Origin: Sesamum alatum
Lineage: Eukaryota > Streptophyta > Magnoliopsida > Lamiales > Pedaliaceae
Length of the DNA: 64,000 bases
Direction: 5' to 3'
Assembly: GCA_034509735.1 (NCBI GenBank)
Contig: JACGWO010000012.1
Coordinates: 23,527,188-23,591,187 of the forward strand
In this document: positions 25,494 to 37,713 of the stretch, piece by piece
How positions within the stretch are numbered: position 1 is the first letter of the stretch
Layout: every line of letters begins with the position of its first letter
Notes under the pieces: generated by a model
What the model was told of the DNA's origin: nothing
The model's database searches: none
The model's input: only the letters and a program-made list of their open reading frames with translations
Program-made: the position numbers and the translations under genes

Positions 25494-26143
25494 CTACGAT
25501 GCATGGACACAGACACGGCAACATTGACACGATACGACACGGACACGATGATACAGAAAATTTCAAAAAACTAGGACACGACACGGCACTGACACGACTA
25601 AATATAATATTATATATATATATATTCTAAAATTCTCATAAATTTAAATTATGAAATATGAAATATTTCAAGATAAAACATAAAATAAGCATGTCTTATG
25701 TCTAAATTTTTAACCAAAAGACATGATTTTAAAAATATACATAATCAGTTTATTTGAGAAAGTATGCAACAAAAACAAATTCATCCAAATTAGTTAAATT
25801 ATAATGACCGTCTCTCGATTTTTTAGTAATTTCATCTCAAAATTTTTAGTTTGAGAGAAGTGAATTATTTTTTTTTTCTTTTGTATAAAAACTCTTTTTT
25901 TTTTAAAGAAAAAATTAGTACAAAACTTTTTAAGATTAAAAAAAATATAAACGTGTCCAAAACGTGTCGGACACTCCTTCAAAATGTGTTGGACACGTTA
26001 ACAAGCGTGTCCTTTTTTTTTCTTTTTTTTTAATTTTTTTTTTAAATTTTTGGACACGCCTATGCCGTGTCCGAGGCGTGTCCGAGCCGTGTCCGTGTCC
26101 GACACTGTATTGGATAATTTTTTCGAGTGTCCGTGCATTATAG
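25494..26143. mobile_element. 650-bp hAT-type MITE nested in the Helitron-like element
   Basis: The exact 8-bp duplication TTTGAAAG flanks it (25486-25493 and 26144-26151). Terminal inverted repeats are CTACGATGCATGGACAC and, from the right, CTATAATGCACGGACAC. Subterminal regions are packed with GGACACG/CGTGTCC words in clusters, as expected for transposase-binding arrays in hAT elements. It has no coding capacity. The insertion is younger than the surrounding element. Confidence 0.85.
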
Positions 26144-26385
26144 TTTGAAAGTAATCCTCATATAATACAACTTTTAGTAAGTAGAATATATTGTATATGT
26201 AGGAAAATATCTTTGTCAATAGTAATAAAAATAGATTAAAAATTCAAAACTACTATATTATACCTATTAAAAGTGAAAATTTTATTTTACGTTAAAAATC
26301 TTTATAGCATAATATATTATAAAAATATTATTAAATTGAAAAAATAAAAAATATATAGCCGTGCATAGCACGGGGTCTACGCTAG

Positions 26386-27200
26386 TACTTTAGACGAGCA
26401 AATAAATAAAATATTATTTATCATTCATGTTATTCTGAAATGAAATAAACATGGAATTAGGTTCAATTCCAATTTTACAATCAAACTAAGTAGACTCCCT
26501 ATAATTAATACCGAATTTTTATTAGGCATTTAATAACAATTTATCCAATCACCCAAATAATTCATAATTACGAAATAAATGCCATCTAAATAACATGAAA
26601 AGAGAGAGAGAAACAAATAAGAATAGAGAGAACCATACGGACAAAAGATAGTTTGATCAGTTCACTTAAAAAAAAATTGAAAAATAAATTTTCACCAAAT
26701 AAAATAATTTCCTTTTTTTGTGTTGGGTAGCTCCAAAAGTTGGACAAATAAATTTTAAAAAAAAGTAGGTAAAAACTACTACTTTACCCCATCGTTTTAA
26801 AAAAATATTAAAAAGATTGAGAATGGATGAACGAAATAATCTATATGGCATACTTGTCCATAAAAATATTATAAAAATTCTTAAAAATATGTAAAATTGG
26901 ATGAAATTCTAACAAATATTTTCGATATGAACTCATTGTTAGATGAACGTTTAAAGTAAAATGATATTTATAATGTTTCAAATAATATTAAAATACTTAT
27001 AATTATGTCAAATTTTAGAAAAATTAATGACGTAAACACTAACAAAATTCTTATTAAAATAAGATTCGTACAAAAAAAAAAGTGAACGTTAAGAATGAAA
27101 GCTGGTGAGGGAAATAACTAAAATTCCTCATGTCCCACGACAATTGTCAATTTCCTAAAAAGGGAAAATTATAGCAAGATCGTCAGTCGTCACCCCTCCC
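26386..27200. other. AT-rich upstream region of the CBS-PB1 gene
   Basis: No gene or delimited transposon is seen. The region becomes less AT-rich from about 27130, where the promoter and 5' UTR of the downstream gene should lie. No TATA box can be assigned. Confidence 0.4.
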
Positions 27201-27353
27201 ATATTCTCAGGTGCCCATTCTCCACGCAAAATTCAACTCAATAAACAACTCCAACCCCAATTCCCAGACCCAGAGAGAAGAAAAACACAAACGAGGAAAC
27301 GCCCCTCTTTGGCTCGTACCGTTTTCCCGGTTAATATAGCTCAATCACACCAG

Positions 27354-27463
27354 GTGAATGCTTTTTTTTTTTTTTTTTTTTGTAATTATTTCGATTGAAA
27401 ATGCTACCGGGGTTGTTTGAGTTTCTGATCGTGTTTTTTCGATATGTTATGAATGATTTGTAG
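27354..27463 (+). other. probable 5' UTR intron of the CBS-PB1 gene
   Basis: CACCAG|GTGAATG at the left and GATTTGTAG|GAGG at the right give a 110-bp GT-AG intron with a long T-run. It ends 26 bp before the start codon. It is inferred from splice consensus only. Confidence 0.5.
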
Positions 27464-27489
27464 GAGGTGGGTTATTGTTAATCGAGTAG

Positions 27490-30400
27490 ATGCCGACGAG
27501 TCAATTAGGGGGTTCCTCTTCGAGGAGAAGCATGTCATTGACGACCTCAACGTCTCAGGGCAGGAAGAAAGCCGCCGCACGCGGCGGAGGTGGTGGAGAC
27601 GTTCTTGATTCCCCCTCTAGCCGCAAATCTCTAGCTGCTTCCCGTTCCATGTATGTAATTTTTTATTTTTTTTTCTGGTCATGTATCAAGAGATGTTTCC
27701 ATGTTTTAATCTTGGAACTGATTTGGCATTTTACGTTAGGCAATGCAGTAATTTGGATATTTCTACGTTCATGGTTCTTATTTGTAACAGTATTGATTTC
27801 TTCTGTGTTCAGTTTTTTCGTTTATGTGATTGGGGGACTAGGAATCTAATGCATGGCTTTATTTCCAAGTTCACTTGGTATTGAGGTTGCTGTTCCGCAA
27901 CCAAACTACCCGCTTTTTGGCTAATTTGAAATCAAATGGTGAAACAATTTCCATTTTAGTATGTGTTTCAAGAAACATACTTGGTGAATTGGGTTTGGTG
28001 TTTAGGAAATACCGAAACCGATCGAATCACAACAAGAATTAGAAAGGGCGAAACCTCTCTGAAATTGTTGCTCGGGTTGAGTTGGTACCATATTTTGGTT
28101 TTAATTATAAGTGTGTTCTGTTTGTTTTTTATCAATCAGTTTTGCTCACATTTGCGACAGGGGACTGACAGGAGAACGGACAGTGAAGAGATTGCGGCTA
28201 TCAAGAGCCTTGACGGTACCTGAAACTACCAGTATCAAAGAAGCATGCCGTAAGATGGCTACGCGTAGAGTTGATGCACTATTGCTGACTGATGCAAATG
28301 CATTATTATGCGGAATCCTTACGGATAAGGTAAACGTGAATAACAGAAAGGCGTCTACTTGCAGTTCTTTACCGCACGTGTGGTCTTTTCCTTTCTTTTA
28401 AAATGATAAATTTTATTGCAATGAACTTTGTCAATTAAGGATATAGCTACAAGAGTTATTGCTCGTGAAGTTAATCTCGAGGAAACACAAGTTTCCAAAG
28501 TTATGACAAGGAACCCAGTGTTTGTGCTTTCTGATACTCTTGCTGTTGAAGCCTTGCAAAAGATGGTCCAGGGTAGGTTTTCTGATGAAAGTAGCTCTAG
28601 CACTCTGTAAATCTTGATCTTGATGTCTCCTTCTTAACATGATATTTGTCCACAGGAAAATTTAGACATTTACCTGTTGTTGAAAATGGAGAGGTTATTG
28701 CACTCCTTGACATAACGAAATGTTTGTATGATGCAATCGCTCGTATGGAGAGGGTAGCGGAGAAAGGGAAGGCCATTGCAGCCGCTGTTGAAGGTGTCGA
28801 GAAACAATGGGGGACATCAGTGTCTGGTTGGTGATGATGTTTCCTTTCAATTACTTTTCCCCCAGCTAGGTTGTGTGAATTGCATTTTAAACTGTGCTAG
28901 TGGCAGCAAAAATAATTTGGGAAGGGTCATGTGTAGTATTTTACCTGAAAGGCAAAAAACTTGTCTGTGAGCATAGTCTATGCTTGAAGTCATTTTACTG
29001 ATGAGTTCACATAATTCAGCAAACCAAGCTATTTTCAAGCCTTATTCCCTAATACTATTAAAGCCTACATCTTTTTCAAAGCAAAAATAAAATATGTTAG
29101 CAGATTAAATAGTTAGATATAAAAAAGTAGGAAGAATTCATGCAGATAAAAGTCAATTTTTGGAAATATTTAAATAGTTAGAAAAAAAAGTAGGAAACAT
29201 TGTCATGCAAACAAAAGCCAAATTTTGGAAATATTGGGCGGAGTATGTTCTCCTTTAGAAAGATATGGGTAAAATGCTATTGTCATTTGATCCCTTTAGG
29301 TGGCTTTGTCATCGTTTCATATGTTATACTGATCATTTTACCAACCATTTTAATCTCACAAATTTTAACTGGTTGATATGTAGGTCCTAACACATTCATT
29401 GAGACACTTCGAGAGCGGATGTTTAGACCCTCCTTGTCTACAATAATTTCTGAGAATTCAAAGTAGGTAATATCTTCACTTTTACTATTAGTTGTATTCT
29501 GAATATTTATAACTGTCCAACGATAATTCCATAAATAGGACATCAAAAGCGACCTCATTATCTTTATTATCTGTTGGTTAGGGTTGTTACAGTTGATCCA
29601 AGTGAGACAGTGCTAGCTGCTGCAAAAAAGATACTTGAGTTTCGGACAAGCTGTGCAGTTGTAATAGTAGAAAACAAACCTCGGGGAATACTCACGTGAG
29701 GATTCTCTCATGTTGGGGATATCTGTTTTCTTTAACAGGATCAAATACAAACTGTATGGCTTTGACTTGTGTGCCTTTTAATTTTTTCTTAGTTCAAAAG
29801 ATCTGCTGATGAGAGTCATAGCTCAAGATCTTCCTCCTGAATCCACTCTAGTGGAGAAGGTACATTCTGACCCCTTTTGCCTCCTGCACTTAGCAAAGTA
29901 AGTTTTAATTGCAGTCACAGTTGCATCTATTTTGATTGTCAGAAGTTGGTCTATTCAATTTATGTCTAACTGCAACATTTTACTGGACGATCTACCAGTC
30001 GTATATAGTATTTGTTATCTCACTTATGCTTTTACCTTCTTTTGAAATAAATGAATTGGGAAAGTATTTTGACTTTTAGCCTGTCTTTCCTTTGCTCTAT
30101 CATTGCTCCAGGTGATGACTCCGAATCCAGAATGTGCAACAGTTGATTCACCTATAGTTGATGCTCTTCATATTATGCATGATGGGAAATTTTTACACCT
30201 TCCGTTGGTTGATAGAGGTATATATCCCTACTCCCTAATTTGGATGAAAATCCTTTACAAAAATATACTGATTATTTTCGATATTCTTTACCGACTAAAA
30301 TACTCTGCGCCAATGATACAGATGGACAGGTTATAACTGTTGTCGATGTGCTTAATATAACTCACGCTGCTGTAGCCACAGTAAGTCATATCTAACTTTT

Positions 30401-33400
30401 CCTAATGGCCTGAAAAAGTCAATGAATTGAGTGGCATTCATTCTTGTAAGAGTTAGTAAGGGATGCTTGCTTTATTGATAGGAATATCAAACAAATAACT
30501 TATTTTCTCGCACTGTGAATTCTTATATCCGAATTCTCGCAATGTAGCTGGTTCTGGAGACTAGAATGCTCAAGTGATGCGTTTTTGGCATTTGAGCTGC
30601 CATTGTTTCATTAGAACTATGGAGGTGATACAAGCTGCAACATGGAGTTGATTGTAAAACTCAGCTTTTTTGGGCAGTTTCTTGTAATTATCGTTGAGGT
30701 TTTAAATGTGGTAGTAATGATTAAGCTGTTTACCCAGGGTAATCAAATCCATGGAAGGGTTACAATGGGGAGCATCATGACCTAGGCCTGATAAGATAAC
30801 AAAACTTTTAATGTTTGTTTTCATTTTAGCTTGACGCATTCCGTGGTGCAGTTCGCTAGACTCTAATATAATATTCAGAATATCAGCTTCAGAGTGTAGT
30901 AGATTAGTGTGAAACTTGTGCCAGGTGGAATCCGCAAGGGTCATATCTATGGATATCACTAGATCAGTATATCAAAGCTGTTGTTATGTGGATATGGATC
31001 TGGTCTTGCAAATGGTATAAACAAATGCATGAGCCAAAGATTCAATAGGCATACATAAGCCTTGATGAAGTGTTTATGCATCATAGTTCTTGCAATGCTA
31101 GTGTCTTATCAAAATCCTAGCAATACTTGATTTCCCTCTAAATTTCAGTATGAATAAGATTTTTTATAAGCTTCATCTGGAGATTCCTACTTTGTGTTTG
31201 AAATGCAATATTAGCTCATGAAGACTGCCAGGCTTCTTAGAGCTCTCTTTTGCCAATATTTGAGGCCAGTAATTTGGTGTATGTTTTCTAGTTTGCAACA
31301 ATACTCAATACAACAATTTTTGTTTGGAATCTTTCTGGCTATGGAAGCATTACTGTAAGCCTATTAAGCTTTTTGCAACCAAAATAGTTCTATCTTTGTG
31401 CAGGGACATATCGAGTATGTTTCCTTATATGCAACTTTTTTATGATTTAAGGATTCTTGAAAGGCTTGGTTTAGTTTGTTTACGTTTGATCTGTTTGTCA
31501 TTTAAATTCATATCAACTTTATTTTCTGATGAATTCTATTGCTGATATTGGCCCTAGAATGTTAACTTTTTCTGCATATTTCCCCATTCTGAATATCAAG
31601 AAAATCCATGTAAGAACTATACTTGATAGGTTTGTTACTTGGTTTTCAATATTTGCTAATGTAAATAATATGAAGACGGATCATCTAGAACTTTGCATAG
31701 TTATATTAATTTTGAGAAGTTAAAATCTGCTCCACCAAGTTTTGTACCTATAAAGATTGTTTCTATCTTAACTTCTTTCTCTTTTCCAGGTTGGTAGTAC
31801 TGCTGGAGTTAGTAGTGAAGCTGCAAACATGATGATGCAGAACTTCTGGGATTCCGCAATGGCATTAACTCCCGATTATGAGGACGAGACCCGGAGGTTG
31901 TGCTCTTCACAGTCAATCACTTAAATCATTCTTGATCTGTTGCTATTTTTCACATTTGTTAATGATTTCTCAGTGAGAATTCCTTGAAAGTGCCTTCTGA
32001 CGGAGGAGAGACAGGTCGATCTGTTCCGCCACCTTCTTCCACCGCATCCGATACTTTTTCTTTCAAGATTCAAGACGGGAAAGGAAGAATGCACAGGTTC
32101 ATATGTGGTACGTCTCCGCTGTGCTCCTTTTAAAGCGAAAAAATTTTCCTACCACTAATATGCTTTTGAAAATACTGAATGTGAGTGGCACCTACTCAGA
32201 AGAGTGTCTATAAACCTTTTGAGTCTGGAGATGTGCTGGTTGACATTTAGATGCTAGTTATTTGTTCTTTTCATTTTTAAATTTGCAATTTGCGATGGTG
32301 CTATGTTGTATGGAGAAAAAAAGAAAAAGGAAACTGCCTATGATGCATGGTACAGATACAACTAAACGAGCATGATATAACATGGATATGACCAACATAA
32401 TATTGCTCAAAGTTTTAGGATATAACATGATTTTGACACGATCGCCCTATAAGTAGTTGTATATTGTATAGCATTCATGCAAACTTAAACATTTGAATTA
32501 AGTATTCATATTAACATAAACACATGCACATACACCCGGATATATACATATAAAATTGTTAATGGATTTACATAGGCATCCATGCCAGTGCAAATAAAAT
32601 TTTCATGTCCTTGATTGTGTTAATTTACTAGTGTGATTTTTACACTATGTATTCTGTAGGGAGGGGAAGAAAAAAGAGTTTGGACTTCCATAAAGAAATA
32701 TAAAGAGAGTGATTTTGGATGAGGCAACACTATTTTCCATTTAGTTTTAGAAAGTTTTGATTTTTACTTAATTTTCACGTTAACTCATATATTTTCCAAA
32801 AACATATGAAAACAATCCCCCTTTCTAAAACATGTCGATACACAGTTGGTGGTATATCCAACCCGCCGTGGGATGTCTTGAAATTTTTCATTTTTTGTTG
32901 GATTCTTTCATGGTCCTGACACTTTTGGTGTTTGAGTTCAGAGACACAGAATGTGACCGACCTCGTAACAGCCATCCTTCAGAGAGTAGGGGCTGACATC
33001 GATCGTAACAACCTTCCACAAATTATGGTAGATTCCAGCATCGACTCCGACTATCTATTGTATTTTCTCATGTTACCTAGTCTTAATTATTGTGCATGGC
33101 CATCATTCTGCAGTATGAAGATGAAGAACATGACAAGGTTGTACTTGCATCAGATAGCGATCTTCAAGCAGCCATATACCATGCAAAGCTATCTGGTTGG
33201 AAGGTATTTATCCATGCGCTTCCTTCTATTACTCCGTTTCATCTTTAAAAGAGATACATTTACCATCTTTTACTGAAATTTGAGTCATTTATCAAGTTTC
33301 CATTTACGGTTTTTATTAGTTTATCAGGGTTAAATGGAACAGAATTCCCTATAAAAAATAATAATAGGCAAAGTTTCCATTTGCTTATTTAAACAAAAAA

Positions 33401-33617
33401 CGACACTAATAAAGTTGGCGATTAACTTGAACAGGGACTAAGATTACATTTAGAATACTTAGGATCACCTTCTCGCCTTCGAAGGGGATCCAGCTCCGGA
33501 AGTATGGGACATGCTCAAGCAGATGCATCAGCTTCAGCATACGGTGCCGTTGCAGCCGGGGCTGCGCTCGTTGCTGGTCTAAGTGTCTATGCATTCTTGA
33601 AACGAACCGGAAACTGA
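27490..33617 (+). CDS. CBSCBSPB: CBS-CBS-PB1 domain protein with C-terminal membrane anchor
   Basis: Fourteen exons join in frame: 27490-27650, 28161-28329, 28440-28572, 28656-28826, 29384-29462, 29582-29695, 29793-29859, 30112-30217, 30322-30380, 31790-31896, 31974-32107, 32942-33027, 33114-33203 and 33435-33617. All are GT-AG. The product is 552 aa, near the roughly 550 aa of Arabidopsis CBSCBSPB proteins. The N-terminus (1-55) is Ser/Arg/Gly-rich and disordered. Four CBS motifs follow in two pairs: about 60-190 (LTGERTVKRLRLS, RVDALLLTD, GILTDKDIATRV, FRHLPVVENGEVIALLDITK) and about 230-360 (VTVDPSETV, GILTSKDLLMRV, VMTPNPECATVD, FLHLPLVD). A PB1/OPR domain spans about 410-500 (KIQDGKGRMHRF, YEDEEHDKVVLASDSDL). 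A hydrophobic helix at about 527-547, followed by KR, suggests a tail anchor. CBS pairs usually bind adenosyl ligands and PB1 mediates protein pairing. The exact role is unknown. Confidence 0.96.
30381..31789 (+). other. intron 9 of the CBS-PB1 gene
   Basis: This 1.4-kb GT-AG intron is the longest in the gene and holds no delimited element. Open frames at 31324-31723 show no domain. Confidence 0.8.
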
Positions 33618-34020
33618 TTGTTTGTAGCATTTTCCAGCCACATACACGTTGCCTGGAGCTAACTTACCGATATTTCTTTGAAGCATTTTAAGACCAACTG
33701 GAGATCGGATACGTGCAACTATACATATATGCAATACAGGAAAGTTGATTTTTGTTACCTGCTACATGAGAAGTTTTGCAGGTTCGATTATGACGAAAAT
33801 ATGGATATAGTTAGATACTTTGTGTATCGTTTCGAGATATCGATAGTTTATCTTCAATGTATAAGTTGAGAATATGGCTTCCTGAATGTAAGTGTGTGTA
33901 ACTGGAACAGGATATCAATGCACTTGTATACAAGTCTTTATTTTGTCTTAGCAAAATGATCTCGAATTATATTTTTGTTGTAAATTCTATTTCATCTTCT
34001 ACTTCATTTAATATACACAC
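33618..34020. other. 3' UTR and flank of the CBS-PB1 gene
   Basis: This is non-coding sequence between the stop codon and the 5' target duplication of the hAT element. An AATGTA/AATAT-rich stretch near 33885-34015 could contain the polyadenylation site. Confidence 0.4.
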
Positions 34021-35585
34021 ACCACGTGTAGGCCTGTAAATGGGCCCATCATACCCATACCCAGACCCAGACCCATTTTAATGGGTCTAGACCCAGGCCC
34101 AGGCCCAATATTTAAAATTAGGCCCAGACCCAGACCCAGACCCATTAAATTAAAAGAATTGGGTCTGGGTCGGGTATATACCCACCTCTACCCGATGAAA
34201 TTTTACCCAGACTTGAGACCCTGTTCTTCTTCTTCAGAAACTTCTTCAATTTCATATCCCCAAATCACACTCCTCTCTCGACCAAGCTCCATCTCCAAAG
34301 CTGCCGTGCCACCAACTCCGCCGTTGCCACCACCACCTCCGCCGCTACCACAACCATCTCCGCCTACCACCGCCATCTCTGCAGCCCGCAGCTGCCCACC
34401 ACACGCAGCTCATTGTCACTCTCTCAAATCTTCATAGTCCACATACAGATTTTGTAACTATTATTCCTTCTTCTTCACCAAAACATGGCTCTTTGACTTC
34501 CAAGAAACATATATGTAAGTTCTTGTTCATCAATTTCTTGGAATAATTTCTACCCTTGTTTATTTTTGGTGGGTTTTGGTCTATTTCTAGGATTTGGGTG
34601 TCGGCCTTTTGAGTTGAAATTCAACGTGGGTTTTTTGAGATTTTGGAGTAAATACATCAATTCGTTCTTGCTTTATCTTGGGTTTCGATTGATGAGTTTT
34701 ACCTGTTATATCTTAGTTTGATACCTTGTTTTCGGATTGTAGTAAGGTTTCATCTGGTCGGTTACTGTTAGTATAATTTTGGTAATTCTCTTCTCTCTTC
34801 CAAGACTAACTGATAGTATGAAGGTTTCTTGTATTTGGGATTATCACTGCCTGGCCCTGCATCAACTGTGTTCTTCAGTATTTTGAGGTTCTTAACCTAA
34901 GTATTAAATAAAGTTTGTATCTTTTGGGGTTGTTGGTGGATGAGCTGATTTTGAGAGGTGGGTTTTATGTTTTCTTGGAGTTTTATTTAGTGTTAGTATT
35001 GAGATTAAGTGAGAAAGATTTGTGGGTTGTTGAATAATTTAAGAAATCTCATGTGGGTTTCTTTTCTAATGATTGAATTTGGATAAACAAGACTTCATTT
35101 TTGACTTAAACAAGCTCAATTTGCTGGTTTTTTATAAGTATTTCTGTTCTTAAGTATTAAATAAATGGGTTTTGACTGCAAATCTAAATTATTTTTACTC
35201 CTGTTATGGAGACAGATTTATATATTTTCACTGATTAAGACATAACTAGGTGAAACTATACATGCTTACACAAATAGAATATATCTGCACTTATTGGTGT
35301 TCTTTACCACTAATTACCACAGAAACGGTGCTGGTCAGATGTATATTGATGGGCTAGAATGTGAAAACAAAAATCTCCTAAATCATATACCTTTTTGGTA
35401 TTTTTATGCCAACACAGAGAAGCCCTCAAAAAGAGAAACGTTCTCTCTGTGTTGACACACATTTTCTGCTGTATTTCTGTGCTTAATTCTATTTTTGTAT
35501 AGAAAGACACACTGTTGAGTAGGTTGTGTCTAACTATCTATCATTATCTTGACATGATTTAATTTTTTTTTGCTAGTTTTTTTTA

Positions 35586-36485
35586 ATGTCGGCATCTCAT
35601 AGTGAATCTAGCCAACCAACGTCAATTCATAGCTCTGGCGGTAGTGGTGGCAATGATGATGTAACCGATCAATCAAGAGGCAACAAATGAAAGCAGTCAG
35701 TTGTGTGGGAACATTTCACAAAGGTTAGAGGTGTAAACGATGTTGTGCATGCTAAATGTAATCACAATTTCGTCAGGAGAATGGTTAGTCCCATGAAAGA
35801 GAAGTTTGATAAATATTGGGAAGAGTGTTGCTTGGTTCTAGCTGTTGCGGTTGTCTTTGATCCTAGGTTTAAGATGGATTTGGTACAGTATTTTTACACT
35901 AGGATTTATGGTGCAAATGCTCACTCGTATATCCAGAGGGTCCGAAATACTTTATATCAGTTGTTTATTGGTTATGGAGGTAGTTTGACCCCTTCAATGA
36001 ATGAATTCGCCACGGTGAGTAGCTCTGGAGGTGAAACACGTGAGTCTCTACGTGATTTTGATAGATGGTGTTATGAATCACGTATTTCAATAAATCAAAA
36101 ATCAGAGTTGGAGAGTTATTTAGAGGAGGCAAGATTTCCAAGGGCAGAAACATTTAGCATCTTAGATTGGTGGAAAACCAATGGCCCTAAGTTACCCATA
36201 TTGTCCAAGATAGCACGTGATATTCTTGCAGTGCCTGCCACTACCGTTGCATCAGAGGCAGCATTTAGCGTCGGAGGCCGTGTCATTGATGAGTCACGTG
36301 CGTGTTTGCTTCCGGATGTTGTAGAAGCATTAGTGGTAGCTGATGATTGGATTGGATCAATTCCCGAAAAGGGTAAGTAAAAATAATTTGTATTATGATT
36401 AGTCTTATTATTTTTGTATTTGTTAATAATATATTTTCTATTATTTGGAATTTATGCAGTTGTTGATGATTCGACATCATCTTAA
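35586..36485 (+). pseudogene. truncated hAT transposase (BED finger stub plus hATC domain)
   Basis: The frame opens with ATG at 35586, runs 34 codons of Ser/Gly-rich sequence and stops at a TGA (35688-35690). It then reopens at once with VVWEHFTKV, the start of a BED zinc finger. Only the first Cys pair half (AKCNH) remains before the frame jumps to MKEKFDKYW and FDPRFKM. The second zinc pair and most of the RNase H-like catalytic core are therefore missing. The C-terminus is intact: LESYLEEARFPR, LDWWKTNGPKLPILSKIARD and PATTVASEAAFSVGGRVID are the hATC dimerisation domain. A GT-AG intron (36373-36459) leads to a short last exon ending TAA at 36485. It resembles the RICESLEEPER/Tam3-Ac group. 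It cannot be an active transposase, but could still dimerise if expressed. Confidence 0.85.
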
Positions 36486-36879
36486 ACTCAAGTGTTGAGT
36501 ACCTTAAATAATACACTCTGATTGTTCTTCATGAGGTATGGATAATGAATCTATCATTAGTTTAAACTTACAATAATCTTAATACTTTTGGTTTGAGTTT
36601 ATCTCATTTTTTTATTAATCTTATCTTACTAATTTTTTGCAGAAAGCTTGGTTTGTGCAAACATCAATGATGCACCATCGTCACTCGGCATTTTGGAAGA
36701 AGTTATTGTAATCTTTTCTTGTTCTTGGTATTTTGGGTCTTAGATTGAATTTGCAAGAATTTGAAATGATTTGTAAAGTAATTTGAAGCATTGAATTGAA
36801 TTTTTTAATATACTTTTTTATGAAATAGGCGATTGTAATTTTGTTATAATCAGAATAGTTTTGGGGGGAATGAAAAAAC

Positions 36880-36889
36880 GGAGAGAGAG

Positions 36890-36924
<35 letters not shown>

Positions 36925-36925
36925 G
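36880..36925. repeat. (GA)n microsatellite
   Basis: This is an almost uninterrupted GA run with a small break (agagaagag) near the right end of the hAT element. It is purine-only and followed by an A-run. Confidence 0.9.
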
Positions 36926-37189
36926 GAAAAAAAAAAATAAAAAAAATGGGTCTGGGTCCGACCCGACCCGGAAAATCGGGTCTGGTCGGGTCTTAGGACC
37001 CATGGGTCTTGAGACCCATGGGTCTTGAGTTGAATTTAATGGGATGGGTAGGGTCTGGGTAGAAACAATTTTAATAGGGTCTTGTTTGGGCCTGGGCCTG
37101 GGTAGGGTAAGACCCTACCCATTGCCAGGCCTAACCACGTGTATAAGAATGGTATCATGTATTTTATTTTGGAAAAGACTATTTACACG

Positions 37190-37713
37190 TGTTATGAATT
37201 CAGATAAGAAAGTGGGGTGGGAAAATGAGAAGAAAGGAGGAGAGAGGATTTAAAAAACCATATAATTTTTCATTCAAAAAGTGCTCCTTCAGTACCATTT
37301 ATTCCATACTTAAACCCTAGAGGTTCTTACAAAAAAGCAAGGGAATTACAAAAAGTAAGACAAAAAGTGTTCAGTGGTCCAGACAACTTCTCTTCCTTAG
37401 CTAGTAATTGGCTTGACCTTCTGCAGCAAAATAGGTTTGAACGGTCGACCTTTCAGGAGCGCCACCTTTCCTTCCATCAAGCTTCTGCCACGTGTCCGTC
37501 TGTTGGCTCAATTTGAGAATAAGCCTCAGAGTTGAAATTCCCAATTGTTTCCTCATTCGTATTGTGCCCTAACTGCCTTAAAACGACTTCACTTTGCTCT
37601 TCCGAAATCAATTCACCCCCAATTTCCACTGAGCCTTCATCTGGACGGTTGAGACATCTCTTTTGATCGTACGGCCAGCCCTTAAAGTTGCGTTTTGGCC
37701 AGAAAACGTGACA
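37190..37713 (-). repeat. 3' LTR of the Ty3/gypsy element (524 bp)
   Basis: It reads TGTTATGAATTC... to ...AACGTGACA on the plus strand, so TG/CA close it in both directions. It aligns throughout with 42298-42817 and carries an extra 'atacttaaaccc' block near 37307. Confidence 0.92.

Larger units (their letters stand above)
21286..26385 (+). mobile_element. Helitron-like element, about 5.1 kb, non-autonomous
   Basis: The 5' end reads TC followed by a TATATA run and GCAAAACGAAGTTTGACC. The 3' end reads CCGTGC-ATA-GCACGG (26359-26373, a 6-bp stem) and then 12 bp on to a terminal CTAG. It sits between host A (21285) and T (26386). These are Helitron hallmarks: 5' TC, 3' CTRR, a subterminal hairpin, A|T insertion, and no TIR or target duplication. 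No Rep/helicase coding sequence is visible. The interior is AT-rich and made largely of degenerate tandem repeats. Pairing of these two ends as one element is inferred. Confidence 0.72.
34029..37133 (+). mobile_element. hAT transposon, internally deleted, 3.1 kb
   Basis: The left end reads TAGGCCTGTAAATGGG. The right end, read inward, is TAGGCCTGGCAATGGG (14 of 16 identical). The exact 8-bp duplication ACCACGTG flanks it (34021-34028 and 37134-37141). Both subterminal regions are crowded with GGGTCTGG/CCAGACCC words in both orientations, as expected for transposase-binding sites. A pyrimidine- and proline-codon-rich leader lies at about 34205-34435, and the transposase remnant is at 35586-36485. 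A GA microsatellite (36880-36925) precedes the right end. The element inserted 0.4 kb downstream of the CBS-PB1 gene. Confidence 0.92.

Noticed and set aside
27490..27849. 119-codon frame read straight through the first exon of the CBS-PB1 gene
   Set aside because: Beyond 27650 it runs into intron 1; the splice to 28161 restores the conserved CBS domain.
35965..36153. 62-codon minus-strand frame
   Set aside because: It is a shadow of the transposase frame on the plus strand.
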